From contig NHNU01000009.1 of NCBI GenBank assembly GCA_002785985.1, positions 248,001 to 312,000 on the forward strand: 64,000 bases of DNA, read 5' to 3'. The translations under genes and the position numbers were made by a program. Source of the DNA: Microcyclosporella mali. Its lineage: Eukaryota > Ascomycota > Dothideomycetes > Mycosphaerellales > Mycosphaerellaceae. Positions 41,481-52,442 of this stretch are shown one piece after another. The notes beneath the pieces are model-generated. The model ran no database searches, was not told where the DNA came from, and saw nothing but the letters and a program-made list of their open reading frames with translations. Within the stretch, counting starts at the first letter, position 1, and every line of letters begins with the position of its first letter.

Positions 41481-43367
41481 TCACTTCTTCCCTCTACCCT
41501 TCACGTTCAGACTCTTCAAAGGATCCAGACCTCTCCCCTTCATCAGTCTCCCCTTGCCTCTACTCTTATTGAACGCCCTCGCCTTTCGCAACCGATTCTC
41601 CTTATCCTTCCTGATACCCACAAACCCAACATCCTTGCTTACCGCCGCCTTGCCACCACTCGGCAACAGATAATCCGGCACGTGCTTCAGATGCGGCTGG
41701 CTCCTCACCGCATGACTTTCCCCATCATGACGCAAATGCTTCAGATCATCGGGATTCTCCTCGAAATGTCGCTTCAGCTTCTCAGATTGAATGAGTTCAT
41801 TGCGCAGTTCTTTCGTACGTGCTTCACGCACAGCGATTCGTGTGACAGAGCGCAGAGCGTCAGCTAGACGGTATCGAAATCCTTCGAGCTTGTTCCAGTC
41901 AAGACCCCATTCTTTGACTTCGGTGCCGCCGGAGAGTTGTTTGGCGGTGACTTTGGCGAGGACAGCTTCATCGTTGGCGCATTGTGGGATCGAGGTCGGC
42001 TTGTGTCTACGGTAGAGGTCTGCGGGGACATAAAAGGACAAAGCCATGCCGGTCTGACCTGCGCGAGCAGTGCGGCCGATGCGATGGGTGTAGGATTTGG
42101 AGGTCGTAGGTAGGTCGAAGTTGAGGACGCAGGTGACACGGCGGAAATCAATTCCTCGCGAGACGCCGTATTCGCGGTCGTTGCGAGACTTGCGCTGCTT
42201 CTTCTTCGGCACTGCTTTCGAGGCAGTGGCATCGTTTCTATTTGGGAGGCTTTCGTCGTCCGGCTGTTCTTCAACATTAATTTCGGCATCTTCGTCCTCT
42301 TCGACCTTTCTTCGCTTGCTCTTCTTGCCGTCCTCGTTTCCAACAATCTCTCCCTCATCTGCAGCGATGATAATGTCGTAGACGCCACGATTGAACTCCT
42401 CCACGACATGGAGCCGGCTGTTGACCGGAAGCTCCGAGTTCAGCACGCAGCTTCGGATGCCAAACTGCTCCAGAAACAGCTTCACTCTGTAGCATCGATC
42501 GATATCGGCCACGAAGACTATGACCTTGCCCTTGATGAGTTGCAGCTTGAAGATAGCATAGATCAGGAGGAACTTCTCATCTTCTGCTGTTCGTACTGTG
42601 AATTGCGCCAGAGTCGACTTCTCACTCGCCTCTTCTGCAGACAAATCCAGTATCTCCAGTTTACCTCCTTCATCAGAAGAAAAGAAAAGCTCCGTCAGAG
42701 TATCCACTTCCGTCCTCATCGTTGCGGATACCATCAGCTTCTGCACCCCAGTAGGAAGAAATTCCGCGATGTTTCTCAAATCCTCCTCGCAATCATAACT
42801 CAGCACCACGTCTGCTTCGTCAATGATCAGATGTTTGAGGTTGTCCAAACTCAACGTCTCGGTATTGACCCAGTAGTTTGCTCGTCCAGGGGTCGCAACG
42901 ACAATGTCCGGCATCTCAGCCAACCTTGCCTTGGTGACTGCGGCATCCTCTTTCCTCGTAATGTTCTCACATCTGATCTCTTGCGCGCAGAAAATAGTGA
43001 AGCTTTTTACAGTTGCCGTTACTTGATTTGCCAGCTCTTTCGTGGGCACCAGAATTAGTGCAGCTGTGCTTTTTGTATGCTTCGAGGATCCGTCTTTTCG
43101 GTGCAGTATTGCATGCAGAGTAGGTAAAAGATATGCAAGCGTCTTCCCAGAACCAGTCTTGGCTCTTGCTAGTACGTCCTTCCCAGCGAGAGCGAGTGGA
43201 ATGGCCTTGGACTGTACAGACGTCGGCGCTGGAAATTTCTCTCTGTTGACTGCCTGTAGCAGGCGAGGATCAAGCTCGAGCAAGGCGAAGGTCGACTTGG
43301 TCGCTGCCGGTGACTTGGAGTCGGTCGCAGGCTCTGGAACATCGTGTTCGTTCAATTTACGCTTCAT
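41481..43367 (-). CDS. DBP9: DEAD-box ATP-dependent RNA helicase Dbp9
   Basis: 628 residues from the ATG at 43367 (MKRKLNEHDVPEP). Nucleolar helicase for 60S ribosomal subunit assembly. Motifs in order: Q-motif region FALLELDPRLLQAV...PTSVQ (27-52), motif I AKTGSGKT (69-76), Ia PTKELA, Ib TPGR, II DEAD (183-186), III SAT (214-216), the IV region VIVFVADIDRCYRVKLFLEQ, and VI HRIGRTARAG (428-437). The acidic/basic insertion EDGKKSKRRKVEEDEDAEIN between motifs IV and VI and the LPSGGKAAVSKDVGFVGI tail are typical of Dbp9/DDX56. Intron-free. The frame is open upstream to 43559, but the ATG at 43367 fits the family start. Divergent from the Argonaute-like gene. Confidence 0.95.
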   Translation of the reverse strand: MKRKLNEHDVPEPATDSKSPAATKSTFALLELDPRLLQAVNREKFPAPTSVQSKAIPLALAGKDVLARAKTGSGKTLAYLLPTLHAILHRKDGSSKHTKSTAALILVPTKELANQVTATVKSFTIFCAQEIRCENITRKEDAAVTKARLAEMPDIVVATPGRANYWVNTETLSLDNLKHLIIDEADVVLSYDCEEDLRNIAEFLPTGVQKLMVSATMRTEVDTLTELFFSSDEGGKLEILDLSAEEASEKSTLAQFTVRTAEDEKFLLIYAIFKLQLIKGKVIVFVADIDRCYRVKLFLEQFGIRSCVLNSELPVNSRLHVVEEFNRGVYDIIIAADEGEIVGNEDGKKSKRRKVEEDEDAEINVEEQPDDESLPNRNDATASKAVPKKKQRKSRNDREYGVSRGIDFRRVTCVLNFDLPTTSKSYTHRIGRTARAGQTGMALSFYVPADLYRRHKPTSIPQCANDEAVLAKVTAKQLSGGTEVKEWGLDWNKLEGFRYRLADALRSVTRIAVREARTKELRNELIQSEKLKRHFEENPDDLKHLRHDGESHAVRSQPHLKHVPDYLLPSGGKAAVSKDVGFVGIRKDKENRLRKARAFNKSRGKGRLMKGRGLDPLKSLNVKGRGKK

Positions 43368-44332
43368 TTTGGCGGATTTGTTCTTGATATAGCGAAGTGT
43401 GTATAGAGTTCTCTCGAGGTTGGAGAATTTCAGATGGAGACGCAAAGATCCAGGGTCCTTTGGAACTAGCCTGAACCTTCTTTTCAGCCCCCAATATTGC
43501 CGGCACTCCATCTCCCAGACCACTACCTCTTCGGCTTCTTCACCTCGTATGTCCATCACTCCAGCCTACCTGGATCCCCTCCCAGAACCAGATTCAACTC
43601 GACGACACGGCACGCGCAATGTTCCAGAATTCCAATCACAGTTTTGAGCTTCACAATATTGTTTACGATGCGAGACGCGCTGCGATGCAATATTCATCAC
43701 CTAACGAAGTCTGCACATTCGCCCTGCAATCCACGTCTTCCACAGCCATTACCATCCACTTCGAGAGCTTCTCCTGCTTACTGCCACTATTGTCAATGTG
43801 CCGCCGGAATATCTCCTTAACAAAGCTGAAGGCTTTCACGAGTCATATCAGTCTAGGACGAAGAGGCGTGTACCAGAGACGTCGCAGACATTCTATTGCC
43901 TCAAATTTCCCTTGCTGACTTCCCACTTCGATCAAGCTCTCGAGTTGCATGCTTGTTGCGAGATATCATTTCCAATCACCCGCTTAGATGAATGACAAGC
44001 AATCATCTGCATGTGCCTTATGTTTCTTGACTTCGCTGATTGAACTCCAGGCAGCCGTTTGTACAATCTCAATGTCAAAGTACCGATGTGCATAGTTCAA
44101 AAATTCCAGCGCCTTTGTCCCCATTTGCCTCTCCAAACACTGGCTTTGATGTAGCACTCTATATGAGCAAACTCCTTGCCAAAGCCTTCAACATATATCA
44201 GCGCAGTGCTGTTCTCTACCTTGGTTCATGTCTCCAGCACAGTTCTTCACATCGTTCAATCTACATTCCACAGGCTTTCCGATACCATATCACGGAAACA
44301 CACAAGAATCCTTCACTACTAAACATCACACC
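43368..44332. other. Divergent intergenic region DBP9 / Argonaute-like gene
   Basis: About 965 bases with the promoters of both genes. Several plus-strand open frames of 60-110 codons overlap each other here; none is recognisable. Confidence 0.45.
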
Positions 44333-47173
44333 ATGAATCCCAGGAAGAGTCAAACCTTCAGACCTCCAGCAATGTCGAGCTGGTCAGGACACCTACCAAC
44401 CAGATCGGAGTCTCTTGGCAGCTCAAGGTACACCCTGCTTTCGCACACCCTGCTTTCGCAGGATGGCTCTACGCCACACCTCAACCTTCCAGGATCTGCG
44501 GAAAATCAGAAGGCACCTTGGTCGAGAAAGGGTTTAGCCACGGAAGTACAGCAGCGCCCAGCATACAGCTGCTCTGTGTCGTCCATCTCGAGAACACCTT
44601 CGCCGGCAGGCCTACCGGTTTCTTCGGATGTGTCTCCCCAATGCAATGACGTGTACAATGGACTCGAAGCTTTCGAAACCGAGGATGAGAATGCACTCAC
44701 GGAAGTTGGTGCCGCATCCTACGCTGATATGATACGACTGTCTGGCGTCGGCTCCTACAGAGTGGAAATCTGGCATGCAGAATATCCCGGATGTATTCCA
44801 GATGCATTGCGCAGAAAGGTCCACGACCGTGCCTTGGAAGCTGCCCGCAAGCTTCACGCAGAATGCGATATTGTGAAGGTCGCTCGTGACACCGTGGTCC
44901 CCGTCAAGAACGTGGATCTCAAGAAGGGATACTATTGCGTGGACATGTTTGAAAAGACGGGCTGTCAACGACTACAATCCCGTGATGTTACCTGGGCACA
45001 TGGCGAAAACACATTCATCTTGAAGGAGGCCAGATATAGCCCAGAATCAGAGATGAATATCCTTCGCCGAGGGACTCGACGCGAGAATCCCCATACCGTG
45101 AGCGGTGTCTACGCTCAGTTCTACGTCAAGTTCGACATAGTCAACGAACATGACTTGCGGCCTGGAGGTATCGCAGAGCTTCCCGCGGCTGCAGAACCCG
45201 ACTTCCGAAGGGCTCTGAATACTGTCTTGGTGCACGAGATTGCCGCAAAACACACTTTCGCGGTCATGCATGGCAGCAAGGCATTCTCTTCGATTGCTAC
45301 CTCTTCCCATCACGGTCTTGAGCTGAGAAACGGCATCGAAGGCAAACTCACCTACGATGGGCACCAACCAATGATCGCAGAGTCACCATGCCAAGGCTAC
45401 TTCCTCCAGCCTTTACTGGTTTCAGATTTTCTCCTTCAGTTCTGCGGGCCTGCGATCGCTGATGGAAAAGCCTTGCCTACAAGATTGCAACAGGCGCAGG
45501 ATGCTCTGATCGGCAAGAACATTGTCATCGCCACGGCATCTGGGGCTCGGCGGACATTCACTGTCCAAAGCCTGGGAGCCTCGCTTCGTGAGCATCCCAA
45601 AGCGGCGCATGGCACACTCGGACCTTTTACGGAAGAATCTGCCCTGTATCCCGATATGGTCTGCGTCAACGTCAAATCGCAGCAGCGACCGTTCTACTAT
45701 CCCGCCGAGCTTTGCAAGATTCTGCCCGATCAACCCTATCGTGGCGGTGTGCCGTTGTCGTCAATCGCTGAGGTCTTTAACAGCGTTGACAATAAAGTCC
45801 TGACAGACCAGACTAATGTTGAGCCTAACGATCGTCTCTTCGATGCGGCTACCGATGCCTCGTTCAGCATTTCCTTCGTCGAAGTACAGTTGGCCTTTGA
45901 CGGGATCATTGAACAAACTGTCAAGCCTGCGGCGTATCAGTGCTTCAAGCACCAGATCGGCGAGCGCTTTGATGGGAGGTTGCGTAATGCTGTACAATGC
46001 GCCAACAGCGCTCGAGTCGAGTTTCATCCTGATAACTCCTTGTGGGCCCAAGGTCTGGGTTCCTTGATGGCTGGTAAATCCGGACGTCACAGCGTTCTGG
46101 TGGTTGCCGTACCCAAGAAGCTTCCGAGGAACTGCGTTGATGAGATCAAACACTTTTGCGACACGGCACTTGGCGTTCAGTGCCATATCGTCAGTGCCGA
46201 TGAGATCAACAAGCGCACTCCCGGTGCTGGCTTACCGGAAGCAATGATCAAGTATACTGGCGCCCAGGTCCGCAAGATCTTCGCCCGCGCGTTATATCCT
46301 GCGGCCCCTGACTCCCTCGGAAGCGAGATCTCTTCCATCCTTCAGCCTCGAACTGGTCTGCTTGTGGGTGTTCATGTGGAATCTCTGCAAAGCATCTACC
46401 ACAAATCGTTCTTCAGAAACAAGCCGCTGAAGCTTGACGACATGTTCCTCATTACAATTGTCTCCACAAGTAACAACGAAGCGCCAGCAGCACACTCTCC
46501 AAATTCGTTCACGACACATCGAATCTGCATGGGAAAGAATCATCCTGGCGACTTGCTCGGACAAGTGCAAGAGTCTCTCATGCAACACATTGCTAGCCAA
46601 GATTCCGGCTACCAAGAAGAAGTTTGGGATCACGTCACCATATACCAGTCCGGCCTGGATATCAATGCTACCGCTAAACTCTTGGATCAGCCGGCAGTCT
46701 TGGGGAAAGAGTTCTTTCTGAACCACACGCGGAAGTTCAAGGCAGACGGCACTACCATGGGAGAACACGAAATCCCGGATCCGTGCATCTCGATGATCAC
46801 AATGTGCCCAGAGACAATCATCGCTCTTGACGAAAGTCAGAGCCCTCTGCAGATCATCAAGCCAGAGAGCAATTTCGCTTGCTTCGCTCTGGAGGCTGCT
46901 CTGGAACTTACCTTTCGCCGCCCTCCCGGCTCTGCCAATGTGCCTTCAACTCCTTGGCGCGTCTTCCGAGCGAGCGACAGATCAGTCTCCTACCAGATTG
47001 ATATCGAGAAGAGAGTTCTGCCCGACATCCTCTACCTGGCTCAGGCAGCGTCCAAGCGTGGACGATTGTTGGTGCGCATGCTACCCCAGTCGGACAGATC
47101 TGCTGACATTGACTTTCCTTGGGAATTGGATACTGTGCACCAGAATTTGCGAAGAACGCTCTACTTCTTGTAG
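44333..47173 (+). CDS. Divergent Argonaute-like protein without slicer residues
   Basis: 946 residues from the ATG at 44333 (35 codons more if started at 44228); one exon. The order of an Argonaute is visible. An N-like domain is followed by an L1 block at about 295-365 (LNTVLVHEIAAKHTFAVMHG ... MIAESPCQGYFLQPLLVSDF). PAZ lies at about 366-471 (ARRTFTVQSLGASLR, YPDMVCVNVKSQQRPFYYPA, ELCKILPDQPYRGG). A MID-like stretch follows near 586 (HSVLVVAVPKKLP, FCDTALGVQCHIVSADEI). Then a diverged PIWI-like region with LLVGVHVESL (where slicers have G-x-D-V) and VTIYQSGLDIN (where slicers have RDG). The catalytic Asp residues are His and Ser, and no final catalytic His is evident. The role is presumably small-RNA binding without cleavage, by inference. 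Confidence 0.8.
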   Translation: MNPRKSQTFRPPAMSSWSGHLPTRSESLGSSRYTLLSHTLLSQDGSTPHLNLPGSAENQKAPWSRKGLATEVQQRPAYSCSVSSISRTPSPAGLPVSSDVSPQCNDVYNGLEAFETEDENALTEVGAASYADMIRLSGVGSYRVEIWHAEYPGCIPDALRRKVHDRALEAARKLHAECDIVKVARDTVVPVKNVDLKKGYYCVDMFEKTGCQRLQSRDVTWAHGENTFILKEARYSPESEMNILRRGTRRENPHTVSGVYAQFYVKFDIVNEHDLRPGGIAELPAAAEPDFRRALNTVLVHEIAAKHTFAVMHGSKAFSSIATSSHHGLELRNGIEGKLTYDGHQPMIAESPCQGYFLQPLLVSDFLLQFCGPAIADGKALPTRLQQAQDALIGKNIVIATASGARRTFTVQSLGASLREHPKAAHGTLGPFTEESALYPDMVCVNVKSQQRPFYYPAELCKILPDQPYRGGVPLSSIAEVFNSVDNKVLTDQTNVEPNDRLFDAATDASFSISFVEVQLAFDGIIEQTVKPAAYQCFKHQIGERFDGRLRNAVQCANSARVEFHPDNSLWAQGLGSLMAGKSGRHSVLVVAVPKKLPRNCVDEIKHFCDTALGVQCHIVSADEINKRTPGAGLPEAMIKYTGAQVRKIFARALYPAAPDSLGSEISSILQPRTGLLVGVHVESLQSIYHKSFFRNKPLKLDDMFLITIVSTSNNEAPAAHSPNSFTTHRICMGKNHPGDLLGQVQESLMQHIASQDSGYQEEVWDHVTIYQSGLDINATAKLLDQPAVLGKEFFLNHTRKFKADGTTMGEHEIPDPCISMITMCPETIIALDESQSPLQIIKPESNFACFALEAALELTFRRPPGSANVPSTPWRVFRASDRSVSYQIDIEKRVLPDILYLAQAASKRGRLLVRMLPQSDRSADIDFPWELDTVHQNLRRTLYFL

Positions 47174-48003
47174 TCGTTTTGCACAATCCGCATGGTTGTT
47201 GACATCCATCACACTCGCATGAAGTCCTCCTCTCCATCGGAAGAGGCCGGCTCCTGAGTCGTCGCAGCCATGACCTTTGGCTCGCATGTTCTGCTTGAGG
47301 TTATTTTGTACTGTATTGGGATATGATGATATTGGAATATGGAGAGATGGATGTCCTTTTGTTGATGGCCCTCAGTAGGCTGAGTCGTACTTCGCAAGAG
47401 GTTCTGGCTAGTTCATAGTTCTTCAAAATGCATTTGGAGACAATACTGTTCAGAATTTGCATTTCATGGTTGACGAGATTAGGTGAAGGGATGACCATCG
47501 CCCTGTGTAAGCTGCTCAATGCCAGTTGCTTGCATTCATTCACTGCAAGCTGATTTCTTACTGCCGCACAAAATTAGTTCATTTACTGACAGAACAAACA
47601 AGACCAGCTCATCCAAGAGGCCCCAATGTCCAATACGAAGCATGAGCTAGTAGGCGCCCGAGCAGCATGCCCACGAAGTCGCAGATACAGCCACGGCGGC
47701 AACGTTGAAACTCTATAGAGATCCAATCGTAGATGTTCGGGCGGCTGCCGATGGCCAACTTTTGCTGTCGTTGTGGCGGCTATCTATCTAAAGAATGTAT
47801 AGAGAATCCAAAAAGGCATCTGATCATATCCGTCATCGTGAAGAACATCCAAGTTTTTTGTCTCATGGCCCGCTCTGCAATGTTCTATGTACAATTGTCC
47901 TTCCGCTTTGCTCCCATCTGAATCAATCCTCCGCTGTAAACACCTGCGCTGTTGCGTATCCTATAAAACATCCAAAAGGAAATCATCGAGATGATGAATA
48001 CGT
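47174..48003. other. Intergenic
   Basis: About 830 bases between convergent genes. Short open frames only (up to 80 codons); no RNA gene or repeat seen. Confidence 0.45.
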
Positions 48004-49582
48004 CTAGTATCCATGAGCATGACGCTTGTGCATGTTCAAGTGCTGTGCGTGATCTCTGCGAGCCTTGATGGCTGGCGCGGCCTCAGGGACAGGAGTGGGG
48101 GCGTCACGAGCGTAGACGGTGACAAACTCGGTGACCCAGACAATGTTAGGGTCGTTGTTGGAGCCTTGATTGTGGGTGTGGTGTGGCGAGGAGACGGGTG
48201 TACTGGAAGAGGTTGGGGTGGGAGTCGCTTCAGGTGTCTCGGGAGCGGAAGAAGCAGCGGCAATTTCGATGGTGGCGCTGGAGCTGGACTTCGGGCTTGC
48301 CGCCTTCTCGGCTGCCGCCGATGAAGACGAGGAGCTGGACGAAGCCTCCGCTTTTGCGCTCGAAGAGGATGATGCGACAGAGCTCGCCGATGCTGCAGAG
48401 ACTGACGAGGCACCACCAAGGACAGACGAGGCAAGTGCACAAGTATCCTCGGCAATGCCAATAGCAGCAACCAGCAACTTTGGAGCTGGATTCACCTTCG
48501 TAACAGGGTTACAACCAGGGAGAGCCTGTCCTGGAGAGTCCACATTTTCGTCGTAAGTCATCTTCAGCTTACATTTGCTTTGCTTCGTGTCGAACTTCTT
48601 GTAACTTGGGCAAGTACCGATATCCTCGTTGCCGTAGTAAGGAGCCGGGCAGGACTTGAAGAGTTCAGGAATGGCGCCTTCGTCCCAGCCGTTGAAGAAA
48701 TCAACGTGGAAGCCGTATCCAGTTGGATCTCCCTGAGAAAGGACGAACGAGTTTGGCTTGACTTGGTCGATGATGGCATGGACGTTGAATTCATTCTCCA
48801 TGAAGATGTGCGGGAGGCGGGTAGGGTGAGAGCTGGGACAGTCACCATGCACAGGATCTCCTTCAGCGTACGAGATGTGGGCATAAGGATTCTTGACATC
48901 AAAGTCTTCGCCATTCCAGCAATGTGGAAAGTCAATGGCGCCATTGAAACCTGGGTATGCGTCACAGTCGGAAACGTCGCTTGGGAAACCGCCACCTGTT
49001 CCGACGCCCCATGGCCCAGAAGAGGTGTGGCAGATCCATTGGGTGATGTTTTGATATTTCTCATCTGAATTGGGAGCTCGCATAGCGGCATCACCAGCAA
49101 TCATGCGGAAACCTTTTGGGAACTCAAAGGGTTCGATGACCTTGTCATTGTCACTACCGAAATCACGGTAGTAGATCTGCGATCATGTTAGCAGTCTCAC
49201 GCAAAGACGATTCTCTTGGATCACCCACTTTGTGCGTGCTAGTGGGGACTTTGATATAGCCACTGCCATTCTTTGCTTCCATGTAAAGGGCAGGGTGCCA
49301 GTAGCTGCTCTTATCCTGCGCGTTGCCAGTGCCATCCGCAGCACCGACAGTGGTGCAGTCGGATTGCTGAAGAGACTCATAGGTGGCATCGGGGGAGAAG
49401 CCGTTGGCGCCAAAGATTGAGTGCACATGGCCGGCGGGAGCATTGGGGTTGAGAATCGGGTCTGACCGCTCAACCAGAGTGTCATCGCCGTGGTCAGAGC
49501 CGCTGGCATATTGCACGAATTGCAGGCCGGCTGCGGTCGAAAGGAGTGACGCCGCTGAGACGATGAAAGCTGAGGTCCTCAT
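48004..49582 (-). CDS. Secreted DUF1996-domain protein
   Basis: Two exons, 49582-49229 and 49176-48004, with a 52-nt intron (GTGGGT...GCAG, CTAAC branch site) joining ...PTSTHK to IYYRDFGSD. A signal peptide is evident (MRTSAFIVSAASLLSTAAG). The DUF1996 core has the typical blocks FVQYASGSDHGDDTLVERSD, NPNAPAGHVHSIFGANGF, SDCTTVGAADG, SYWHPALYM, YRDFG, GFRMIAGDAA, WICH...., DFPHCWNGEDFDV, PHIFMENEFNV and HVDFFNGWD. The C-terminal third is a Ser/Ala/Pro-rich linker ending in a basic His-rich tail without a clear GPI site. DUF1996 proteins are extracellular or cell-wall associated; biochemical function is not established. Confidence 0.92.
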
Positions 49583-51834
49583 ATTGGCTGTTGTCTGTTG
49601 GGAGGCGTAAAGTCGGTAATCCACGTATCAAGGAGTGTGAGCTTTTTGTCTAATGAATGTTGCGGACTCAGTCCGGTATGAATGGTGTAATGTGTCGTAG
49701 GTCGAGCAGTGAATAACAAGTCGACCAAAGCGACGCACAAGCTGATTTTCGCGCGGTATTGAATGAGTGTTGGGGAAGTGAAGGGGCGGACGACCAATGC
49801 GTCACGCAACGAACAACAGCGCTATTGTGCTTGTGAAGCCAACAATGAGTGACAGCGTACAGTGACAGGCGAGAAGACAATCAAGGCATCATGGTGCTAC
49901 GGCGAACAAGGGGGAGGTTATAGGGCAGCCAAGACATGGAGACAAGTCACATCCATCGAGCTCCTTCGTTCTGGCGTGCAGTGAGGGAAATTGGCAGGAT
50001 AGCACTTAGCTCGTCGCGTCTGCGAGGCCCGCAGCATAGTGAGAAAATAGGACGTATAGTAGAGGTATATTGTTTCGAAAGGCGGCATACAGTGGGTCAT
50101 CGGAGTGAGCAGCCCAGTAGGAGGGAGTGAGAAAAGCCACAGGAGGAGGCGAAGGAGGTGAAGTTGCAAGCCGGCGCAAAGCAGGAGTCAGGGCGCTAAT
50201 GCAAGTTCTCTGATGGGCGAGGTCTTGGATTCTGCGGGCGGAAAGGGACGAACGAGTAAGCGTCGTGTTTCCCCTTCTAGCTGCTCCTCCGGACCTCCGG
50301 TACCTGGCACAAGGCTGAGAGAGAAGGTCTTCAACGGTTATTCTTGCAGGTGAAACGCGACAGGAGACAGGGGTGAGGCGCGCGCGTGCACGTCGGGCGC
50401 ATCTCCGTTTGCCCGTTGATGATGATCTTTGACAGCATCCAGTGTCATCCCAGTACTCGGTGCGCTGGCAAAGCATTGCATTGCACTGCATGGCGCTGCA
50501 CTCTCTTCCAAGAGACATCTGTTCGCCGAGTCCGCTTGTTTGCTGCTGCGGTCAGCGCCCGGTCTGGACAGCAATCTCCTGGCAGTGCGTTGGCGGCGTT
50601 TGTTGGTGGTGCCGCATAACGAAGGGAGGTTCAGGAGTGAAGGATGAGGAGTTGGGGGAGAGTGAAGGAAGGAATCGAAGGACGGCCCCTTGCACTCACA
50701 TGGCCTAGTGTAACCGGCAAAAGGGCCATCTCCCACGCGCGATCTGCCACCGAACTTGCGGCACCGAGCGTTGGATCCGATTGACAGGCGCATAGCACAG
50801 CAGGAGAGGTGTCCTGTAAAGTCCATGTGTCGAACGTGACATGACAGCGTGGTAAGAACACCTCGCACAAGACGCAGGTGGGCTGCAAACCAATAATCAG
50901 TAAAGCGCCACTTCGCCAACCACTACGGGACGAATCAACGATCAATTCCGCTTCGGAAGACAGCATGAGTCGAGACTACACGGCCCGTTTGAATTCAAGA
51001 ACGACATGCGAGACACCCGGACCAACACAACACAAACCTGCGTTCTCCCACTTCCGCTAGTCAGTCCCGCTGGATTGTCTGAGACGCGTTCGCAGGGTGG
51101 TCCATTCATTGAAAGCGCTCGCGCATGAATTCTCCAATCTACCACGACAATCAGCTCTAGATAGATCATCCTCCCTTTATTAACCAGTTCCCAGTTACCT
51201 GTTTGGCGGGCTCATTCTCTTTAGCTCTACACATCTCGATCAATGCTGCAAATCTGCAGAAACCTCGAACCCACCAACGATACAGGAAAGACACGCATGA
51301 ATGATACATGAACTATATAATTATATGATAATGCTCAACCGTCTAGGACTACAGAATCGTATCACATCATATATGAACAACGTGTACACGCGAGCTCCAC
51401 GATGCTATCCCTTTGCGATGGCTGTCGCTATCCTGCCGCCATGCAATGATTGGTTCTAGCTTGCAAAGTTCGCTGCGTCTCAAATGTTGAGACCATCGCT
51501 TTCTTTCGCCTTTGTGTCATTGATGACCGACTTTTTTTTAAAAGATTGTACTCTGCATAGTACAGGTCCGTTCTTGCCTCATTCCAGAAAAGTGCTGCAT
51601 TGACCTCAGCTGTCGCTCTGCTAGTTCCTCCTAGACATAAGTTATTCCAATGCGATGTTGCCACGACTTGGATGCCGAGAGTGTCTCTCAGCTGCAGCTT
51701 GTGCCCTGCGGAAAAGCTCGTCCTCCAGGAGCTCTGCAATGCATCCTGTGACTTTTTAGGCTTCGACGGCTCATCTATATTCAAGATTGAGGTATATATT
51801 ATTGTTTGGTCCAGGATTGACCAATAATATCGCC
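49583..51834. other. Gene-poor interval
   Basis: About 2.25 kb. Overlapping open frames on both strands around 50.0-50.9 kb (up to 193 codons, minus) and one at 51428-51784 minus (118 codons, Ser/Lys/Thr-rich) have no recognisable family and no partner features. I see no supported gene here. Confidence 0.4.
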
Positions 51835-51906
51835 GCTCGCGTGGTCTAGTGGTATGACGTATCCTTCACACGGATAAGGCCCCGGGTTCGATACCCGGCG
51901 TGAGTA
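51835..51906 (+). tRNA. tRNA-Val(CAC): tRNA-Val (anticodon CAC)
   Basis: Complete cloverleaf without intron. The acceptor stem gctcgcg (51835-51841) pairs with cgtgagt (51899-51905) with two G-T wobbles, and the discriminator base is A. The D-arm is ggtctagtggtatgac. The anticodon stem is tatcc/ggata with loop ttCACac, giving CAC (Val, reads GTG). The T-arm is ccggg-ttcgata-cccgg. CCA is not encoded, as expected in a eukaryote. Isolated in a gene-poor stretch. Confidence 0.93.
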
Positions 51907-52442
51907 AACGGAGACGCAAATAGCCTCTTGCGTTTGACTGAATCACATTTTGTTTTGTTGTTAGATCGATGGCTGTCATTTTTGGCTTGATAGAACGCCT
52001 TGCGTAGGCGCCGACGCGTTTCTCTTCCAAGTTGACGCATCTTCTTGCTGCGGAACCTTTCATATTTTGGTGCGAAAGGGCTGCTATGAATACCATTTAG
52101 TACCACTGATAGGCCATCACAGCACTCTCTAAATCGTGGGAGGATACTCCAAATTTCATGAATTGTCTTTTGTCAAATATTCTTCCTCCATCAATGCCTC
52201 TCTCGTGTTGGTATAGTGCTCATGCGTCGACATTTTGCGGTTCATCAAGCTATAAGTCCTTACACATTGGTATCTCATACAATGAAAAGAAAAACGTCCC
52301 ATGCTTTCGCACCAAAAGTCTTTCTATCGCAACTTCAGCCGGCCAGTACACAACCCACCTCGCGGCAATTCTGATCATGCCCTTCCGAGACCAGGACTCC
52401 GAGAGTTGACGCTGCTCTGAACCGCTTATAGCGAGCTCATGC
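51907..52442. other. Intergenic between tRNA-Val and kinase gene
   Basis: About 535 bases with the tRNA 3' flank and the kinase 3' UTR. No further gene seen. Confidence 0.45.

Noticed and set aside
42408..43058. Plus-strand frame of 216 codons
   Set aside because: Antisense to DBP9, whose helicase motifs fix the coding strand.
50006..50966. Several minus-strand frames of up to 193 codons
   Set aside because: Three frames are open over the same stretch, with no domain, no targeting signal and no splice pattern; likely chance in GC-rich DNA.
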